This document shows, one piece after another, positions 25,865-33,916 of a DNA stretch of 64,000 nt. Below the pieces are notes generated by a model. The model was not told the origin of the DNA. It worked only from the letters and a program-made list of their open reading frames with translations, and did not search any database. Source of the DNA: JAWPMV01 sp038527215 (GTDB lineage: Bacteria; Bacteroidota; Bacteroidia; J057). The position numbers and the translations under genes are program-made. Location of the stretch: the NCBI GenBank assembly GCA_038527215.1, contig JBCBGC010000018.1:1-64000 (forward strand), written 5' to 3'. The stretch's first letter is position 1; every line of letters begins with the position of its first letter.

Positions 25865-27142
25865 TTAAGGGCTTTTGGCAGTTTGCGAAGGTGGCGTATA
25901 TGCCAGCAATCCCAGCAACATCAGACTGGCATAAGTAAGCGTTTTAAAATGCCAGTAATACTCCCGAAAGTGTCCGAGAATTAGTTCCAGGTTAAGCAGG
26001 ATGAGGATGAGAACAAACAGGGCCTTGCGGCCTTTTTGCCAGGAATATCCCGAGAAAAATAACTGATACATCAGATAGGCCACGGCGGGAAAGAGCAGGA
26101 TAAAGCCATAGCTTCTTTGTTGAGGAAAGACCAGTGGGGTAATGGCCAGGATATAGCTCAGTTCCCATAGCTGCCTCATCTGGTCCCGATGATCGCTAAA
26201 GCGGCTTTTCCATTGCAAAAAATAAAGACTCATGCCAATCAATCCGGCTTTGGTCAGGGTAATCAGGCCCACCACCACAGAAGCGGGCAAATCCACCACA
26301 TGTCGTCTGATATCCAGGGTAAAAGGATTGCCAATATCCGCCTTGGTCAGGGTGGCTACCAGGGCCCCGATGCCGTGGATGCTCCGGGTGCTGACATCAA
26401 AGACATTGTCTTCCAGCGCCGGGTTGATGGTTTGTAGCCAGGCCAGGTTTTGTGCCCAGGTGTACTCCCAGCCCACCACCATAGCGGGAAAGGCCATCCA
26501 AGCCAGCACCATTCCGGCACTGAGTAAGGCGGCTTTAAAGTAGCCCCGATACGCCAGATAGGGGAGGGCTACCAGGGGAATTACTTTGCAGATGATGCCC
26601 AGGCTCAGAACCAGGGCCCCACTAAGGACTTGCTGGCGAGCCTGGATGCGATATAGGCCTTCCAAAATCGAAAACAGCAGGAGGATGGAGAACTGGACTA
26701 CATGGAAATTGAGATAAATCAGGAAAGCCATGGCCAGGAAACTGGCCCCGCTAAACGTTGCCCCCAGCGTTCCTTCGAGTCGATCGGCAGGAAAATAGGC
26801 CAGAATCAGCTGCCAAATCCGCATCAAGAGCAGGATATTCAGCAGCTTCCAGATCAGGGCAGGCCAGGGGAGAGACAGAAAACTTAAGGGACTTAGCAGC
26901 AAGGCCAGGGTGGGACTACCCATATAGGGGAAAAGTGCCGGCTCACCATACAAACCCCCATAAATCGGCTTCCCATCCAGAAAATCTCCTGCTGCTGCGA
27001 GGTAAATGCGCAAGTCGCCGACGCGTTCATATTCGCCCAACAAGAAGACCACGCCCAGGGCAAAGGCCAGGCCGCCAAGAACCTTTTGGGTATGTGAGAA
27101 GGGACGGATAGTAAGCTGATTTGGATTGACACTCGGCAACAA
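25865..27142 (-). CDS. GT87-like membrane glycosyltransferase (DUF2029)
   Basis: 425 residues with about ten hydrophobic segments. The first periplasmic loop contains GDLRIYLAAAGDFLDGKPIYGGLYG, the typical D-R-Y...G..IY signature of GT87/DUF2029 proteins (polyprenol-phosphate-mannose or arabinose dependent). Later segments are LALLLSPLSFLSLPWPALIWKLLNILLL and LPYLAYRGYFKAALLSAGMVLAWMAFPAM. Members add sugars to envelope lipids on the outer face of the inner membrane, using lipid-linked donors. The acceptor is unknown here. It is convergent with the GNAT gene and divergent from the NTF2-like lipoprotein gene. Confidence 0.8.
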   Translation of the reverse strand: MLPSVNPNQLTIRPFSHTQKVLGGLAFALGVVFLLGEYERVGDLRIYLAAAGDFLDGKPIYGGLYGEPALFPYMGSPTLALLLSPLSFLSLPWPALIWKLLNILLLMRIWQLILAYFPADRLEGTLGATFSGASFLAMAFLIYLNFHVVQFSILLLFSILEGLYRIQARQQVLSGALVLSLGIICKVIPLVALPYLAYRGYFKAALLSAGMVLAWMAFPAMVVGWEYTWAQNLAWLQTINPALEDNVFDVSTRSIHGIGALVATLTKADIGNPFTLDIRRHVVDLPASVVVGLITLTKAGLIGMSLYFLQWKSRFSDHRDQMRQLWELSYILAITPLVFPQQRSYGFILLFPAVAYLMYQLFFSGYSWQKGRKALFVLILILLNLELILGHFREYYWHFKTLTYASLMLLGLLAYTPPSQTAKSP

Positions 27143-27259
27143 CGAAGAAAAGCAACGAAGGGGGGATTCGCAAGCATACTGGAAAGGTGCTTCCTATATA
27201 CTGGGACTTGCTTATCTTCAGGCATCTGACTTTTCAAAGATGCATTACCCTTGTCTAAC

Positions 27260-27757
27260 ATGTCCAACAAAACGATTCTTTTTGTCTTTATAGCCCTGAT
27301 GTGCGGCACCTTTGGCTGCGGCGAATCAACCTCTACGGAGCCTCATGCTGCTTCAGCATCTTCAGTTGAAAAAGCCGCCATTCTGGCTACCCTCAATGAA
27401 GAAACTGCCGCCTTTTTTCTGAGAGATTATCAGGCCTGGCAGGAATGCTGGCTGCACGAATCTTTTATCGCGAAATCCTACATGATCTTGACTGATAGCA
27501 GCTTGTCCGAAACCCTCGGCTGGGAAGCTATTGATGATTTTGGGAGAACGTATTTAAGCGAACATCCCGAGCCGGAAACGCCCCCTCAACCACTGGAACA
27601 GGCCGAAATACGTCTTTATGGCACCGGAGCTTGGGTGACCTATGAGCAGGATGATCCCGCCCGCGGACCTAAACGCGAAAGCCGTCTGATGGAAAAGGTG
27701 GAAGGGAAATGGAAGATCGCGGGCATGCAGACCACGATTTATGGAAAACGGAAATAA
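27260..27757 (+). CDS. NTF2/SnoaL-like lipoprotein
   Basis: 165 residues from ATG 27260 (a TTG at 27251 is in frame). The signal peptide ends at lipobox TFGC. The mature part is a single NTF2-like cone: KAAILATLNEETAAFFLRDYQAWQECWLHES, WEAIDDFGRTYL, then GTGAWVTYEQDD and SRLMEKVEGKWKIAGMQTTIYG. Proteins like this bind small ligands or act on steroid/polyketide-like compounds; most envelope versions are uncharacterised. It is a single gene, divergent from the GT87-like gene. Confidence 0.85.
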   Translation: MSNKTILFVFIALMCGTFGCGESTSTEPHAASASSVEKAAILATLNEETAAFFLRDYQAWQECWLHESFIAKSYMILTDSSLSETLGWEAIDDFGRTYLSEHPEPETPPQPLEQAEIRLYGTGAWVTYEQDDPARGPKRESRLMEKVEGKWKIAGMQTTIYGKRK

Positions 27758-27804
27758 TTTCTGAACTTTTCTCCAACCTAAGTTTCTCAACATAGCTTTG
27801 TACC

Positions 27805-28320
27805 ATGAAGCAAATTCCCTGGTTTGAGCGAAAGTTCGATTTCTCCTATCAGCAGAATATTTTTCCCGCCATCATAGAGCGGCTGGAAGGAACTTCCCTG
27901 CGTCTGAGGGCCAAAGTCGCCCAGGTACCTGCGGCTCAACTAACCCGAAAACCAGCGGGCAATTGGTCCATCAAGGAGCATATCGGTCACTTGACGGATT
28001 TAGAGCCCCTTTGGCAGGGACGACTGGCCGATGTGCTGGCAGGAGAACGCTATCTTCGGGAAGCTGACCTTACCAATCGGGGCACGGATCAAGCCGGACA
28101 TAACGAAACCGATTTGCAGACCTTGTTGGATCGCTTTGAAGCAACTCGCAGCCAGACCCTAACGAGCTTGCGCAGCCTGACGGAATCCGAAGTGAGGCAG
28201 TCGGCCCTGCATCCCCGGCTGGAACAACCCATGCGGATCATGGATTTGTTTTTATTTGTCGCTGAGCACGACGACCACCATTTGGTGTTTATCAGCCAGC
28301 TCAAGAAGGGGGAGGCATAG
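27805..28320 (+). CDS. DinB family protein
   Basis: 171 residues. It has the DinB four-helix bundle: LTRKPAGNWSIKEHIGHLTDLEPLW with a conserved His near 53, and DLFLFVAEHDDHHLVFISQL with the second metal-type His cluster. The metal triad His...His-x3-His is thus visible. DinB-like proteins are thiol-dependent transferases or damage-inducible proteins of mostly unknown substrate. It is cytosolic. A second DinB-type protein is at 45797-46270 but is clearly different in sequence. Confidence 0.88.
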   Translation: MKQIPWFERKFDFSYQQNIFPAIIERLEGTSLRLRAKVAQVPAAQLTRKPAGNWSIKEHIGHLTDLEPLWQGRLADVLAGERYLREADLTNRGTDQAGHNETDLQTLLDRFEATRSQTLTSLRSLTESEVRQSALHPRLEQPMRIMDLFLFVAEHDDHHLVFISQLKKGEA

Positions 28321-28676
28321 TCTGCCTGCAGACCTCGCCCTCAGGAAAACCCATGGGCTTTATCTTTCAGGTTGTCAATCATCCGGGAATGGCGCTACCT
28401 GATAGCCTGAAGCTGATTCAATTTTTTTATGATTAGGAGCTTGGACCCTGGGATGGTGAGATTCCCGGATGGAAGGTGAAGGCTTGAGATACGAACCTTA
28501 AGCTGAGGCCTTTGACGAGGTGCTGGGGCGGGGAATGAGCGTAGTTTTTCGCCCCGGTTTTTTTTTCGTAAAAAGATAAACCCCCTTCCGAAAACCCTAT
28601 GGCCCTTTTACAGTTCATTTTTTATAAGTATACTCTGTTTTGTAACTGGGAAAAAGCGCTAACACACATTTAGGAC
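28321..28676. other. Intergenic region before the SulP gene
   Basis: About 355 bases without a credible gene. It contains the terminator-like hairpin at 28525-28568 and, close to the SulP start, an AT-rich stretch that should hold its promoter. No consensus TAnnTTTG box was found there. Confidence 0.6.
28525..28568 (+). terminator. Terminator-like hairpin with T-run
   Basis: GGGGCG (28525-28530) pairs with CGCCCC (28550-28555), followed after GG by a run of nine T. It lies 200 bases after the DinB gene. It may end that transcript or an unrecognised small RNA. Confidence 0.55.
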
Positions 28677-30884
28677 ATGGAAATAACACCGAAGAAGGGG
28701 TTTCAGGGGCTGATTGAAAACTGGCAAAGTGATCTGATTGCCGCCCTCAGTGTCGCCCTCATTGCCTTACCCCTTTCGCTGGGCATCGCCTTGGCTGCAG
28801 GAGCGCCCGCCATGGCAGGCATCATCTCAGCAGTGGTCGGTGGCGTCGTTACGACCTTTTATCGTGGGGGCCATATTGCCGTAAACGGACCCGCCAAAGG
28901 GGTAATTGCGGTCATTCTGGCGGGCATCGCCATGATGCATGATGATACCGGCCAAACCTTTAATTATGTACTGGCCGCCATCGTAGTATCAGGCGCTTTG
29001 CAAGTCGTATTGGGCCTACTCAAACTCGGTCGCTTTGCGGATGTCTTTCATTCTTCTGTGATACACGGCCTGCTGGCTGCTATTGGGATCATTATTTTTG
29101 CCAAGCAGATTCACGTGGCCATGGGCACCTATTCTTCTAGCCCCAGCATCGTGCAGAATCTGATAGACGCGGTGATCTCTATCCCCAAGGCCAATCCTTT
29201 CGTAGTTATCATTTCTCTGATTGGCTTGTTCCTGCTGCTATTCCACGCCAAGATCAGCTATAAATTCTTCCAACTCTTGCCCACACCCATGTGGGTGATT
29301 GCGCTGTCCATTCCTTTTGCCTATGCCTTCAATTTCTTCGAAGTGCATGAGATGAATTTCTTTGGCAAAATGTACGAGGTAGGGCCGGAATTACTCTTGA
29401 GCATTCCTGACAATATTTCTGAATCCATCATGTATCCCAACTTTGGGAAGGTGGATACCATAGAGTTCTGGATTACGGTCATGTCCATCCTCATGATTAC
29501 CAGTATCGAATCCCTGGCCATCGCCAAAGCCATTGATAAGATTGATCCTTATAAGCGTAAGACGGATTTGAATAAAGACCTGACTGGCATTGGGCTGAGT
29601 ACCATGGCGGCGGGCTTTATCGGTGGATTACCCATCATTTCGGTGATCATTCGCTCTACTGTCAACGTACACAACGGTGCCAAAACCAAATGGTCGAATA
29701 TGTACCAGGGGCTGCTCCTGTTAATGTTTATCGTGGTGTTGAGTCCGGTCATGCAACAGGTGCCGCTTTGTGCTTTTGCCATTCTGCTGGTCTTTACTGG
29801 CTTTAAGCTGGCTTCGCCCAAGGTATTCAAACAGGTATACAGCCACGGGATAGAGCAGTTGATTTTCTTTGTAGGTACCATGGTGCTGACCCTCTACACC
29901 AATTTATTGGTGGGGCTTTTTGGGGGGCTTTCGCTGGCCCTGCTTGGACATTTGCTGCTGGCCAAGGTGCCGCTAAGACGCTTTTTCCAAATGATCTTTC
30001 GACCGGGTTCCAATTTGATGCTCAAGCCAGACGGTAGCTATGAATTTAAAATTCGCGGCATCGCCAACTTCCTGGGTATCCTGAATCTGAACAAAATGCT
30101 GGCCCAGATTCCAGCCGGCAAAAATGCTACCCTGGACCTTTCGGAATCCCAATTGGTAGGCTTCACTATTTTGGAGCACCTGTATGATTTTCAGAAAATT
30201 CACGAGAATACCGGCGGGAAAATCGAGATCGTTGGTCTCGAAAATCACATTTCCTCGGCCAACCATAAACTGGCCACCAAAATCAAACTGGACACGGTCG
30301 GACCGATGAACCGCCGCCAGCATATGCTTAAGGAAATGGCCGAAAGCTATGGCTGGAATTTCCAGACTGAACCCATCGAGGACCTGGAATATTTTCAGTC
30401 TTTCTCCTTTTTCAAAACCCGTCCCATCGAAGCGGAGTCTAATTGCATTTCAGATCAGGACAAAGACATGCATCTGGAACTGATTGATGTGACCTTTGAG
30501 GAAGGTGCCTTTATGCTGCCCGATGAGCATACGACCACCGTGGGCTTACTGAAGCTGCCTTTTTCCATTCCTTCTTTTACCATTGAGAAAAAAGGCTTCC
30601 TGGACCGTTTTATCCCGATCGCGGAGCATAAGGACATCGACTATAAACTCTACCACAATTTCCCCAAAGACTTCATCGTAAAGGTGGAGGAGGTGGAGGC
30701 CATGGATGCCTTTTTGACCGAAAAACTCAAAGTCCTCATCGAGATCAGCGGCTTACAGCATCTGGAAAGTAATGGGGAAGCCATCCTGATGTTCTCCAAT
30801 AACTTTAAGTTGGCTACTATTCAGGAGTACGCAAAAATGATCTCCTTTGCGGAGAATTTTAAGGGGATGATGACGGAGGCGTAG
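28677..30884 (+). CDS. SulP family anion transporter with STAS-like domain and long C-terminal extension
   Basis: 735 residues. Residues 15-430 are a SulP membrane domain: ALSVALIALPLSLGIALAAGAPAMAGIIS, GGVVTTFYRGGHIAVNGPAKGVIAVILAGIA, GLSTMAAGFIGGLPIISVIIRSTVNVHNGAKTKWSN. A STAS-like domain follows (NATLDLSESQLVGFTILEHLYDF, about 485-510). A further 190-residue tail is present, most of it without known match. SulP proteins carry sulfate, bicarbonate or other anions across the inner membrane. The tail is longer than in typical members and may be regulatory. The gene is transcribed alone. Confidence 0.93.
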   Translation: MEITPKKGFQGLIENWQSDLIAALSVALIALPLSLGIALAAGAPAMAGIISAVVGGVVTTFYRGGHIAVNGPAKGVIAVILAGIAMMHDDTGQTFNYVLAAIVVSGALQVVLGLLKLGRFADVFHSSVIHGLLAAIGIIIFAKQIHVAMGTYSSSPSIVQNLIDAVISIPKANPFVVIISLIGLFLLLFHAKISYKFFQLLPTPMWVIALSIPFAYAFNFFEVHEMNFFGKMYEVGPELLLSIPDNISESIMYPNFGKVDTIEFWITVMSILMITSIESLAIAKAIDKIDPYKRKTDLNKDLTGIGLSTMAAGFIGGLPIISVIIRSTVNVHNGAKTKWSNMYQGLLLLMFIVVLSPVMQQVPLCAFAILLVFTGFKLASPKVFKQVYSHGIEQLIFFVGTMVLTLYTNLLVGLFGGLSLALLGHLLLAKVPLRRFFQMIFRPGSNLMLKPDGSYEFKIRGIANFLGILNLNKMLAQIPAGKNATLDLSESQLVGFTILEHLYDFQKIHENTGGKIEIVGLENHISSANHKLATKIKLDTVGPMNRRQHMLKEMAESYGWNFQTEPIEDLEYFQSFSFFKTRPIEAESNCISDQDKDMHLELIDVTFEEGAFMLPDEHTTTVGLLKLPFSIPSFTIEKKGFLDRFIPIAEHKDIDYKLYHNFPKDFIVKVEEVEAMDAFLTEKLKVLIEISGLQHLESNGEAILMFSNNFKLATIQEYAKMISFAENFKGMMTEA

Positions 30885-30915
30885 ATTCTTTTATTAGACA
30901 TTCTATTCGAGTGCA

Positions 30916-31560
30916 GTGAGCCTATTTCATACATACCTTTACCACTTTTTCTTGATAAAAAGTGGTTCAAAAATCAAGCACGAACCAACCAAGGCCCACC
31001 CTGCAAGCCGTCCACCCCACGTTCGTGCACTCCAACGCGCCCTTGGGGAGACGAAGGGGACTTTTGTTCAGCGGACTACCAGTATAACGCTTCTAAACAT
31101 ACTCACAGGACTTTTTGCACTCTGGCTTATGACGCTCGGACTGCGGGCGCAACCGGAGTATAGTCATTTGGCGGAGCAGAGCTACCTGAAATATTATGAG
31201 GCGCATCCCTTTGATTGTGCCAATATTCCGGACAGCCTTTTTTCCACCCTAAGCATGAGAATCTGTGCCAATATTAAATTACGGGAACAGGATGTGATCC
31301 TGGCGGGATATGTGGACAGTGTGCGGCAGCAAATAGGCCGTTGGAAAGATGATACCCTGCTCATGGAATTTGAAGCCCTGCAAAAGGCCTGGCGCAGATA
31401 TCGGGATAGAAAGGCTAGTCTGATTTACCAATCCTATGAAGGCTGTGGAGGCTGTCATCTCCGCTCCATCCACTACATGGGTACCCTGCGACGTATGACC
31501 GAAATTCGGATAGAAGAATTGCAACGCCTGCTGACCTATTATCGACAGGAGGAATACTAA
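30916..31560 (+). CDS. LprI/DUF1311-like secreted protein with start codon region altered by a repeat
   Basis: The frame from GTG 30916 gives 214 residues, but its first 45 residues translate the dispersed hairpin repeat. A convincing signal peptide (ITLLNILTGLFALWLMTLGLRAQ) spans about 31087-31146, and the mature protein begins near QPEYSHLA. No ATG, GTG or TTG lies in frame between the repeat (TTG 30952) and ATG 31129, which would leave too short a signal. The mature part resembles the LprI family: HPFDCANIPDSLFSTLSMRICANIKL, LQKAWRRYRDRKASLIYQS, CGGCHLRSIHYMGTLRRMTEIRIEEL. LprI-like proteins are periplasmic lysozyme-inhibitor relatives. The CGGCH stretch is read as part of that family, not as a cytochrome. 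Confidence 0.7.
   Translation: MSLFHTYLYHFFLIKSGSKIKHEPTKAHPASRPPHVRALQRALGETKGTFVQRTTSITLLNILTGLFALWLMTLGLRAQPEYSHLAEQSYLKYYEAHPFDCANIPDSLFSTLSMRICANIKLREQDVILAGYVDSVRQQIGRWKDDTLLMEFEALQKAWRRYRDRKASLIYQSYEGCGGCHLRSIHYMGTLRRMTEIRIEELQRLLTYYRQEEY
30941..30978 (+). repeat. Dispersed hairpin repeat, copy B
   Basis: ACCACTTTTT and AAAAAGTGGT form a perfect 10-base stem around CTTGAT. ATCAAG after it can pair with the loop instead. The copy is 36/38 identical to 11054-11091. Further out, GCACGAAC (30978-30985) is mirrored by GTTCGTGC (31021-31028). It lies inside the 5' end of the open frame of the LprI-like gene. Confidence 0.75.
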
Positions 31561-31576
31561 AGAGACCAACGAAAAA

Positions 31577-31912
31577 ATGCAAGCGATAGACTGGTCCTCC
31601 ATTCTCCAACCGCTGGTTCACTACGGCTTACATTTCCTGGCACCGGGTCTGATTGCCTGGTTTTTCTTTCGGGAGGAGTGGAAAAAAGCCTGGCTCATCA
31701 TGCTGGCAACTATGTTGGTGGATTTGGATCATCTACTGGCCGATCCCATGTTTGATCCGGAGCGCTGCTCCATTGGCTTTCATCCCTTGCATTCCTATTA
31801 TGCCATGGTGGTCTATGTGGGATTGCTGTTCTTTCCCAAAACCCGCATCATCGGGATAGGGCTGCTGTTCCATATGTTGACGGACTGGCAGGATTGTTTG
31901 TGGATGGGCTAA
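31577..31912 (+). CDS. DUF6122 family membrane protein
   Basis: 111 residues with four hydrophobic segments. The stretch IMLATMLVDLDHLLADPMFDP followed by RCSIGFHPLHSYYAM and LLFHMLTDWQDCLWMG fits DUF6122 as I recall it, with conserved Asp/His residues that resemble the metal-dependent membrane hydrolases of the LexA-regulated/YdjM type. It is an inner-membrane protein of unknown function. It is 16 bases after the LprI-like gene and likely co-transcribed. Confidence 0.85.
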   Translation: MQAIDWSSILQPLVHYGLHFLAPGLIAWFFFREEWKKAWLIMLATMLVDLDHLLADPMFDPERCSIGFHPLHSYYAMVVYVGLLFFPKTRIIGIGLLFHMLTDWQDCLWMG

Positions 31913-32097
31913 AAAATGGAAACCCGCATCGGGAAAAGGAGGCGGAGGTGGGGTGATATTCAAAAAAGGAGATCGGTGGAAATGGGTATTGAAAAAATTA
32001 GGAGCTGGATATTGAAAGAAGGTAACCTGGCCAGCATCCCTGGGCATACTAAATATGCTCGAAACGAGGACCCCTTTGTAGCTTTATTTTTCTGCCC

Positions 32098-32520
32098 GTG
32101 AAAAACGCTTTATCGGTTTTAGACATTGAACAACTGGTCCAGGCCTTTATCAACCGGACCTTGCCTGCTACAGCCTGGACCCATGAAGCGCATCTGTTGG
32201 TGGCTTTTTGGCACAATTGGACCTACGAGTATGCGGAAGCCCTCGCCCTGGTTCGGGAGCGCATTCGGGCATACAATGAAGCGGTCGGTACGGCCAATAC
32301 CGATACTTCCGGCTATCATGAAACCCTGACAGTGTTTTGGATGCGCCTGACCCGGAATTTTCTGGAGGAGCATCCCGACTGGCCATTGGAAAAAGCCGTA
32401 CAGGAATTTTTGCAGTCGCCGCATGCTGACAAACAACTTCCGCTCACCTTTTACGATCGGAAGGTCTTGTTTTCGGTAAAAGCTCGGAAAGAATGGGTGG
32501 AAGGGACTGAGCCTCTATGA
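32098..32520 (+). CDS. Conserved hypothetical protein (THEAHL family)
   Basis: 140 residues from a GTG start at 32098. TAWTHEAHLLVAFWHNW, RIRAYNEAVGTANTDTSGYHETLTVFWM and YDRKVLFSVKARKEWV match a small uncharacterised family that I recall from several phyla, with conserved His-Glu-His and GYHET residues. The motifs would suit a metal site, but no reaction is known to me. It is cytosolic. A separate transcription unit from the DUF6122 gene is likely, given the 185-base gap. Confidence 0.75.
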   Translation: MKNALSVLDIEQLVQAFINRTLPATAWTHEAHLLVAFWHNWTYEYAEALALVRERIRAYNEAVGTANTDTSGYHETLTVFWMRLTRNFLEEHPDWPLEKAVQEFLQSPHADKQLPLTFYDRKVLFSVKARKEWVEGTEPL

Positions 32521-32609
32521 TGAGATTTCCAGCGTGGTAGAAATAATTGCCCGCCTGCTATTTTTTATAGAAATTATCCAGGCAATCAACGATCATAAGC
32601 TTTTTCATT

Positions 32610-32867
32610 TTGCCCAACGGAAAACACGGAAACCACCCCTTTAACGAAATCTTCACTTACGGAGCTAATTTATATGGGGACGGGATAGATGCCCTGGTCA
32701 GGGAACTGGCCCTGCACGAAAATTTTGATCAGATTTCGGAACGGGTGATCGCTTTTGTAGGCAAAACGGCTCCCCTTTGGGGCAAACGAACCCCAGAAAT
32801 GGATGAAGCCTGGGAGCAAGATGTTCGAAAACAACTGGCTGCCTTTCGAGAGGAATTGACTTCCTGA
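32610..32867 (+). CDS. Small conserved hypothetical protein (KHG-HP family)
   Basis: 85 residues from TTG 32610. The start GKHGNHPFNEIFTYGANLYGDGIDALVRELALH closely resembles a short family with pattern KHGDHPLTDIL-HG--VYGEE-D-LIREI that I recall from cyanobacteria and actinobacteria. It is helical and charged, and function is unknown. No ATG is available in frame before the conserved part. The next gene, a TIM-barrel protein, starts 28 bases downstream. Confidence 0.7.
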   Translation: MPNGKHGNHPFNEIFTYGANLYGDGIDALVRELALHENFDQISERVIAFVGKTAPLWGKRTPEMDEAWEQDVRKQLAAFREELTS

Positions 32868-32895
32868 GCCTCTTTTACCTTTACCTTCTTTTCTC

Positions 32896-33834
32896 ATGCG
32901 TCGCAGAAAATTTCTTGCCTCTACCGCGCTGGCCAGTTTCGGATGGGGCCTCTCCTCATCCCTGGCTACTGGCATCATCAGAGATCATGAACCCGCGCTT
33001 CAGGTGCACCTTTTTTCCAAAGTCTTGCAATTTCTGGATGATCAGGAACTGGCTGAAGCCCTTGGGAAAATGGGCTTTGACGGGGCCGATCTGACCGTCC
33101 GACCCAAAGGCCATGTGGAGCCGGCACGGGTAGCTGAAGATCTACCACGATTCACCCAAGCCTTGAAAGCAGTGGGCCTGCAACCGCTGATGATAACTAC
33201 CAACATTCTGCAAGCAGCTGATCCGGTAGCGCAGGCAGTCTTGAAGGTGGCCAGGGACCTGGGCTATCGCTTTTATCGTCCGGCCTGGATCAAGTATCAA
33301 GCGGAGGATGCTTTGAGAAAAAGGCTGGTCCAGGCAAAAGAGGAATTAGGCAGACTGGCAGACCTGAGCAAAACGGCAGGTATCACAGGCTCTTATCAAA
33401 ACCACTCTGGTCATTATCTGGGAGCAGGCATCTGGGACCTGGACGAAGCGCTTGGCGATATTTCTCCCCGGCATATGGGGGTCCAATACGACATCGCTCA
33501 CGCGACCATTGAAGGAGGCCGGAATTGGGAAGTGGAATTTCGGCTGATCCAACCCCATATCACTACCTTGGCGATCAAGGATTTTATCTGGAAAAAAACC
33601 GCTGGTATATGGAAGGTGCATTATGTGCCGCTGGGGGAAGGGATGGTGGATTGGCAGCGTTATTTTTCTTTGCTAAAAGCTGCGGGCATGCAGCCCCCCA
33701 TGTCGCTGCATGCGGAATATGATTTAGGAGGGGCGGAAGATGGCAAACAGCCCATCATGAGCCCTTCGGAGATTTTTGCCCGATTGAAAAAAGACCTGGA
33801 TTGGCTTCGCAAAACCTGGCAGGAAACAGAATAA
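32896..33834 (+). CDS. Sugar phosphate isomerase/epimerase-like (xylose isomerase-type TIM barrel), exported
   Basis: 312 residues. The N-terminus MRRRKFLASTALASFGWGLSS is a Tat-like signal. The barrel has LHVHLFSKVLQFLDDQELAEALGKMGFDGADLTVRP-type residues, ARDLGYRFYRPAW, SYQNHSGHYLGAGIWDL, MGVQYDIAHAT, TLAIKDF and MSLHAEYDLGG. These supply the usual Glu/Asp/His metal ligands of AP-endonuclease-2-like barrels. Members isomerise or epimerise sugars; exported forms are frequent next to glycan genes in Bacteroidota. It precedes the T9SS-secreted lyase-like gene by 82 bases. A second relative is at 60713-61606. Confidence 0.88.
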   Translation: MRRRKFLASTALASFGWGLSSSLATGIIRDHEPALQVHLFSKVLQFLDDQELAEALGKMGFDGADLTVRPKGHVEPARVAEDLPRFTQALKAVGLQPLMITTNILQAADPVAQAVLKVARDLGYRFYRPAWIKYQAEDALRKRLVQAKEELGRLADLSKTAGITGSYQNHSGHYLGAGIWDLDEALGDISPRHMGVQYDIAHATIEGGRNWEVEFRLIQPHITTLAIKDFIWKKTAGIWKVHYVPLGEGMVDWQRYFSLLKAAGMQPPMSLHAEYDLGGAEDGKQPIMSPSEIFARLKKDLDWLRKTWQETE

Positions 33835-33916
33835 CCCAAGCCCATTTTTTATCTGGAGGAAAAGCTGGAAAAAGCCGATATTGCATCAGCTAAGTAGTTG
33901 TAAATCCTTTCCTCTC

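Noticed and set aside
31440..31460. CGGCH as a cytochrome c haem motif
   Set aside because: The surrounding sequence fits the LprI family; there is no Met ligand region, so the match is probably accidental.
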